DNA of 35,452 nucleotides, taken from positions 1 to 35,452 of the forward strand of contig CALUHX010000032.1 of the NCBI GenBank assembly GCA_944320555.1, read 5' to 3'. Positions 32,378-35,452 of the stretch are shown in pieces. The first letter of the stretch is position 1. Every line of letters starts with the position of its first letter. A program made the position numbers and the translations under genes. The DNA is from an uncultured Butyricimonas sp. (GTDB lineage: Bacteria; Bacteroidota; Bacteroidia; Bacteroidales; Marinifilaceae). Under the pieces are notes generated by a model. It worked only from the letters and a program-made list of their open reading frames with translations, made no database searches and was not told the origin of the DNA.

Positions 32378-33229
32378 TCAATTAAATTTCTTCATGATGA
32401 ATTTGGCGATGAGGTTGATGACGGCCGTTATCCCGAACAGCAGCAGGCCGATGGCGATAAGCGAGCTCAGTTTCAATCCGTCCGCCTCGCCGAACTGGTT
32501 GGCGATGATACTGGCCATCGTGTTCCCCGTGTCCACGAGCGACCGTGGCAGGTTGTTCGTGTTGCCGATGAGCATGGTGACGGCCATCGTTTCCCCCAAG
32601 GCGCGTCCCAGCGCCAGGATGTAGCTGGCGAAGATGCCCGAGCCCGCGTTGGGAAGGGTCACCGTGCGGATGACGTCCAGCCGCGTGCCTCCAAGACTGT
32701 AGGCGGCCTCTTTCAGTTCGTTGGGCACCATCGAGATGAATTCCCCGCTTAGCGACGACGCGTAAGGAATAATCATGATGGCCAGAATGATGGACGAGGT
32801 CAGGATTCCGAATCCCTGGGAGTTCAGCCCCAGGTCGATGATGATGGGACGGAACGTGTAGAAGCCCCACAGGCCGTACACGATGGACGGAATCCCCGCG
32901 AGCAGGTCGATGATGGAACTGATGAACGTCGCGATTTTTTTCCCCCGGAAATAGCTTCCCGTGAAAAGGGCCACGGGCAGCGAGAACGGGATGCAGAAAA
33001 TAAGAGCTAAAAAGGAAGTGAGCAAAGTCCCCACGATGAAGGAAAGCGCCCCGTAGGTTTCCCGGTCGGGGTGTGGGTCCCATTCGGACGAACCAATAAA
33101 GTGGAAGAAACCGTATTGGTTGAACGCCGACAGGGAGCCACTGACCAGGGAATAAATCATACCGGCGCATACCAGCAAGACGAGGATGCAACACCCTACG
33201 AGTAATTTTTTGAAAATTTTGTCTCGCAT
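32378..33229 (-). CDS. pstC: Phosphate ABC transporter permease PstC
   Basis: The protein has 283 residues and about six transmembrane helices. The family segment QYGFFHFIGSSEWDP follows the first helix. A helix-rich core with AGIPSIVYGLWGF and the EAA-type loop VPNELKEAAYSLGGTRLDVI (PstB contact) follows. It is the second half of the phosphate channel. The gene lies 25 bases after pstS. Confidence 0.92.
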   Translation of the reverse strand: MRDKIFKKLLVGCCILVLLVCAGMIYSLVSGSLSAFNQYGFFHFIGSSEWDPHPDRETYGALSFIVGTLLTSFLALIFCIPFSLPVALFTGSYFRGKKIATFISSIIDLLAGIPSIVYGLWGFYTFRPIIIDLGLNSQGFGILTSSIILAIMIIPYASSLSGEFISMVPNELKEAAYSLGGTRLDVIRTVTLPNAGSGIFASYILALGRALGETMAVTMLIGNTNNLPRSLVDTGNTMASIIANQFGEADGLKLSSLIAIGLLLFGITAVINLIAKFIMKKFN

Positions 33230-33254
33230 AGCCGGAAGTGCGTTTTCGAATGAG

Positions 33255-34310
33255 TTAATTGATGGCTTGGCCGTTGAATGTCACGGAATTCAACAAGGCT
33301 TGGGCGTTGTTCACGGCGCTTTGGGGAAGCGGAGAGTAGTGAACCTTCGTCGTCAACGCTTGGGCTTCCGGGCTGATCATCCATTTCAGCAAGTCGACCG
33401 TGGCTTTGGCTTGGGCTTGCGTGCGGTCCGCGTAGGCTTGTTCTTTGTAGAGGATAATCCACGTGAAGCAGCTGATGGGATAGGCGTCGGCGGCGGTCGG
33501 GTTGGTGATCATGGTGCGCGTGTCGGCGGGGATTTCTCCGCTTGCGGCCGCCGAAATGCTCTCCGTGGTCGGCACGATGAAGTTGCCCGAGCTGTTTCTC
33601 ATTTGGGCCATCGGCATGTTCAGTGCGAAGGCGTACTCCGAGCCCACGTATCCAATCGCGCCCGGTGTCTGGCTCACGGTTCCGGCCACTCCCGGATTGC
33701 CTTTGGCTGCCAGGCCTGTCGGCCACTTCAAGGATTTGCCCGCGCCGATTTTTTCTTCCCACTCGTCGCTCACTTTCGTCAGGTAGTCGCTGAACACGAA
33801 CGTCGTGCCGCTGCCGTCGGAACGGTATACCGGGTTGATGTCCTGGTCGGGCAGTTGAAGGCCGGGGTTCAGTTCTTGGATGGCCTTGTCGTTCCATTTG
33901 GTGATTTTGCCCAGATAGATGTCTGCCACGATTTCACCCGACAATTTCAGGTCCTTGATGTCGGGAAGGTTGTAGGCGATTACCACGGCGCCCATGCACG
34001 TCGGGATGTGAACCACGGCTGCCGGCATTTCCTGCATCTCCTGGTCGGTGAGGTAAGCGTCGGAACCGCCGAAGTCCACGATTTTGTCCTTCAGGCTGCG
34101 GATGCCGCCGCCGCTCCCGATGCCGCCGTAGGTGACGGTCGTGCCTGCTTTTTCCTGATACGTTTTGAAGGCCAGGTTATAAAAAGGAAGGGGAAACGTG
34201 GCCCCGGCTGCGGCGATGTTCGCCTTGGATTGTTTTTCGTCTTTGCCTTTCTTGGAATTTCCACAAGAAGCGATGGCGATTGCCAGTAAAATGATAAATA
34301 AATTTCTCAT
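33255..34310 (-). CDS. pstS: Phosphate-binding lipoprotein PstS
   Basis: The protein has 351 residues. Starting at 34310 it has a lipoprotein signal with lipobox AIASC, lipidated at Cys16; the ATG at 34337 would add nine residues before it. Phosphate-binding elements are AAGATFPLPFYN near residue 32 and YRSDGSGTTFVFSDYL near residue 165. It captures phosphate for PstCA. The PhoB-type repeats and a -7 element lie directly upstream, so it is probably the first gene of a phosphate-controlled operon through phoR. Confidence 0.93.
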   Translation of the reverse strand: MRNLFIILLAIAIASCGNSKKGKDEKQSKANIAAAGATFPLPFYNLAFKTYQEKAGTTVTYGGIGSGGGIRSLKDKIVDFGGSDAYLTDQEMQEMPAAVVHIPTCMGAVVIAYNLPDIKDLKLSGEIVADIYLGKITKWNDKAIQELNPGLQLPDQDINPVYRSDGSGTTFVFSDYLTKVSDEWEEKIGAGKSLKWPTGLAAKGNPGVAGTVSQTPGAIGYVGSEYAFALNMPMAQMRNSSGNFIVPTTESISAAASGEIPADTRTMITNPTAADAYPISCFTWIILYKEQAYADRTQAQAKATVDLLKWMISPEAQALTTKVHYSPLPQSAVNNAQALLNSVTFNGQAIN

Positions 34311-34357
34311 ATTGAATAGATTTGGTGTTTCTTTCATGTTCTCTTTTGTTTTCGCTG

Positions 34358-34414
34358 CAAACGTAGTTTAATCCTGTTACAAAAAAATTACACGATTGTT
34401 ACGAGAATGTTACG
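34358..34414 (-). promoter_or_regulatory. Pho box and -7 element upstream of pstS
   Basis: Four 7-bp units lie at an exact 11-bp step: TGTTACG 34408, TGTTACG 34397, AATTACA 34386 and TGTTACA 34375 (read on + strand; TGTAACA-like on the - strand), with 4-bp spacers. After 9 further bases comes the -7 element TACGTTTG (34358-34365 on - strand), a match to TAnnTTTG. The repeats begin 4 bases past the porin stop. They occupy the place of the -33 element, as a PhoB-activated promoter would. Confidence 0.85.
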
Positions 34415-34417
34415 TTT

Positions 34418-35404
34418 CTATATTTTGAACTCGATGTCTAAGTAAATGAACGAGTTCGACTTCCCCGAATACGGATTTTGGTTCCGGAAATTGGGGGCGA
34501 TTTTCAATTGCTTGAGCGGGGAGTACTCTATGCCGAAGGTCATGTCCTGTGTGTCCGCGTCGCTCCAGTCGTTCGCCGACCAAAGGTTGTCGTAGCGGCC
34601 GAAGGCGTGGAAACGCCAGCCCAGTTTCACCGTCGAGTAGACCGAGATGCCCTCTTGGTCTAAGCCTTCGCCGAAATCCGTGTTGTATTGCTTGTTGTAC
34701 TCTGCCCCGAGGTTGAAGGCGGCGTGCCGGTATCCGGCGAACACCGACAGGGTCTGCTGCGCCTTGGTGCCCTCTCCCGACACGTCCTTGTCGGCGTTGT
34801 CGAAATATCCCCGCACGGTCAGTCCTTTGGCCGGGGTCAGCGTCACGCCGATTCCGTAACGGTATTTGTTGTCGGAGTTCAGCTTCTTGTAACCCTCCCC
34901 GTTGATGAGGGAGATGTCGGCCGCCAGCCAGTCCGCGAACCGGTACCTGCCGATGACGCCCATGTCCGCGCTCGACCCGAAGCCGTACTCGTCCTGGAAG
35001 GACTTCAGCAGGTAGCGGTGGCCCCACACGCCCTCTTGCTCTTTGAATTGCGTGGTGCTCACCAGCCCGAAGTCGAGCGTGAACTCTCCCGTCTTCCAGC
35101 TCAGCATGGCGTTCTTCACGTAGGCCACCCGTTCCAGCTCGGCTCCCTCCGCGTTCGTCGGGCCGATGTCCAGCACCACTTTCCCGCTGAGTTTCTCCGT
35201 GATGTCCACCTCGTATCCGATGTACGAGCGGTCCAGCTCGAAGCCGGAGTCTCCGTTGGCCCTCCCCAGGCCGTTGTGCCAATTGGCGTAAATGGTGAGG
35301 ATGGGTTTCCCTTTCAATTTCCGTTCTTCCTTGGCTTGTCCGAAGCCGCTTTGGCCGGCGGCGACGAGAAGGATAAAAATAATCAGTCGTTTCATTCCTT
35401 GCAT
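34418..35404 (-). CDS. Phosphate-selective porin (OprP/OprO-like)
   Basis: The protein has 328 residues, or 325 from ATG 35395. A signal peptide (KRLIIFILLVAAGQSGFGQA) is followed by a beta-barrel with alternating aromatic and polar strands and a terminal Ile (FIYLDIEFKI), typical of outer-membrane porins. WHNGLG, DRSYIGYEVDITEKLSGK and TGEFTLDFGL fit the OprP/OprO family (PF07396). It would let phosphate or polyphosphate cross the outer membrane. Its promoter has the same Pho half-site and -7 arrangement as pstS, and its 3' end abuts the pstS Pho box. Confidence 0.85.
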   Translation of the reverse strand: MQGMKRLIIFILLVAAGQSGFGQAKEERKLKGKPILTIYANWHNGLGRANGDSGFELDRSYIGYEVDITEKLSGKVVLDIGPTNAEGAELERVAYVKNAMLSWKTGEFTLDFGLVSTTQFKEQEGVWGHRYLLKSFQDEYGFGSSADMGVIGRYRFADWLAADISLINGEGYKKLNSDNKYRYGIGVTLTPAKGLTVRGYFDNADKDVSGEGTKAQQTLSVFAGYRHAAFNLGAEYNKQYNTDFGEGLDQEGISVYSTVKLGWRFHAFGRYDNLWSANDWSDADTQDMTFGIEYSPLKQLKIAPNFRNQNPYSGKSNSFIYLDIEFKI

Positions 35405-35428
35405 GATGTGTTATGTTTCTTTCAGTCA

Positions 35429-35452
35429 CAAAAGTAGGTGCCGGATGTTACA
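35429..35452 (-). promoter_or_regulatory. Pho-type promoter of porin gene (cut by window end)
   Basis: Read on the - strand, TGTAACA (35446-35452), 9 bases, then TACTTTTG (35429-35436). The 9-base spacing and both elements match the pstS promoter. Further 11-bp repeats would lie beyond the window end. Confidence 0.7.

Noticed and set aside
34375-34414. CRISPR-like regularly spaced repeats
   Set aside because: Units of 7 bp with 4-bp spacers and helical-turn period fit a PhoB operator; CRISPR repeats and spacers are far longer, and no cas genes are present.
34410-35429. 339-residue alternative frame on the - strand overlapping the porin
   Set aside because: It is Arg/Gly-rich and lacks a signal peptide; the porin frame has a signal peptide, barrel pattern and matching promoter.

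Overview
The window comes from a member of the Bacteroidales. Promoters match the Bacteroidetes form (TTG/TTTG, about 19-20 bp, then TAnnTTTG), and NigD-like, RteC-like and DUF6266-like proteins are typical of the phylum. The family is uncertain; an Odoribacteraceae-like genome is possible but not provable from sequence alone.

Region 1 (1-23.2 kb, + strand) is a capsular or exopolysaccharide locus. AT-rich genes at the left encode a Wzy-type polymerase, a pyruvyltransferase and a GT4 glycosyltransferase. A separate two-gene unit follows, an AAA ATPase and a DUF4276 (TOPRIM-like) protein, with its own promoter. Next come the three UDP-L-FucNAc enzymes (fnlA, fnlB, fnlC). A small two-ORF insert splits fnlA from fnlB, and a palindromic repeat splits fnlB from fnlC. 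A WbuB-like transferase and an initiating sugar-phosphate transferase follow.

Region 2 (11.8-21.9 kb) is the most unusual part of the polysaccharide locus. It holds a PLP enzyme, a FemAB/GNAT-type transferase, a NeuD-like acetyltransferase, a KASIII, an adenylation enzyme, a GNAT, two acyl carrier proteins, an SDR reductase, a metallo-beta-lactamase-fold hydrolase and two ATP-grasp enzymes. It reads as a built-in pathway for making and attaching an acyl or aminoacyl group to a sugar. A DegT aminotransferase that could supply the amino sugar and a strong terminator close the locus.

Region 3 (23.2-26.4 kb) is a small accessory cassette next to tRNA genes: a broken RteC-like gene, then a promoter and four genes (DUF6266-like, holin-like, amidase, DUF6266-like), each block ended by a terminator. 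It looks like a phage lysis module without a phage.

Region 4 (26.4-35.45 kb, - strand) is core chromosome: tRNA-Gly and tRNA-Tyr, a NigD-like lipoprotein, and a complete phosphate-starvation system (OprP-like porin, pstS-pstC-pstA-pstB-phoU-phoB-phoR). Direct repeats with an 11-bp period lie before pstS. A matching half-site lies before the porin gene at the same distance from the -7 element, so both are probably switched by the PhoB encoded here.
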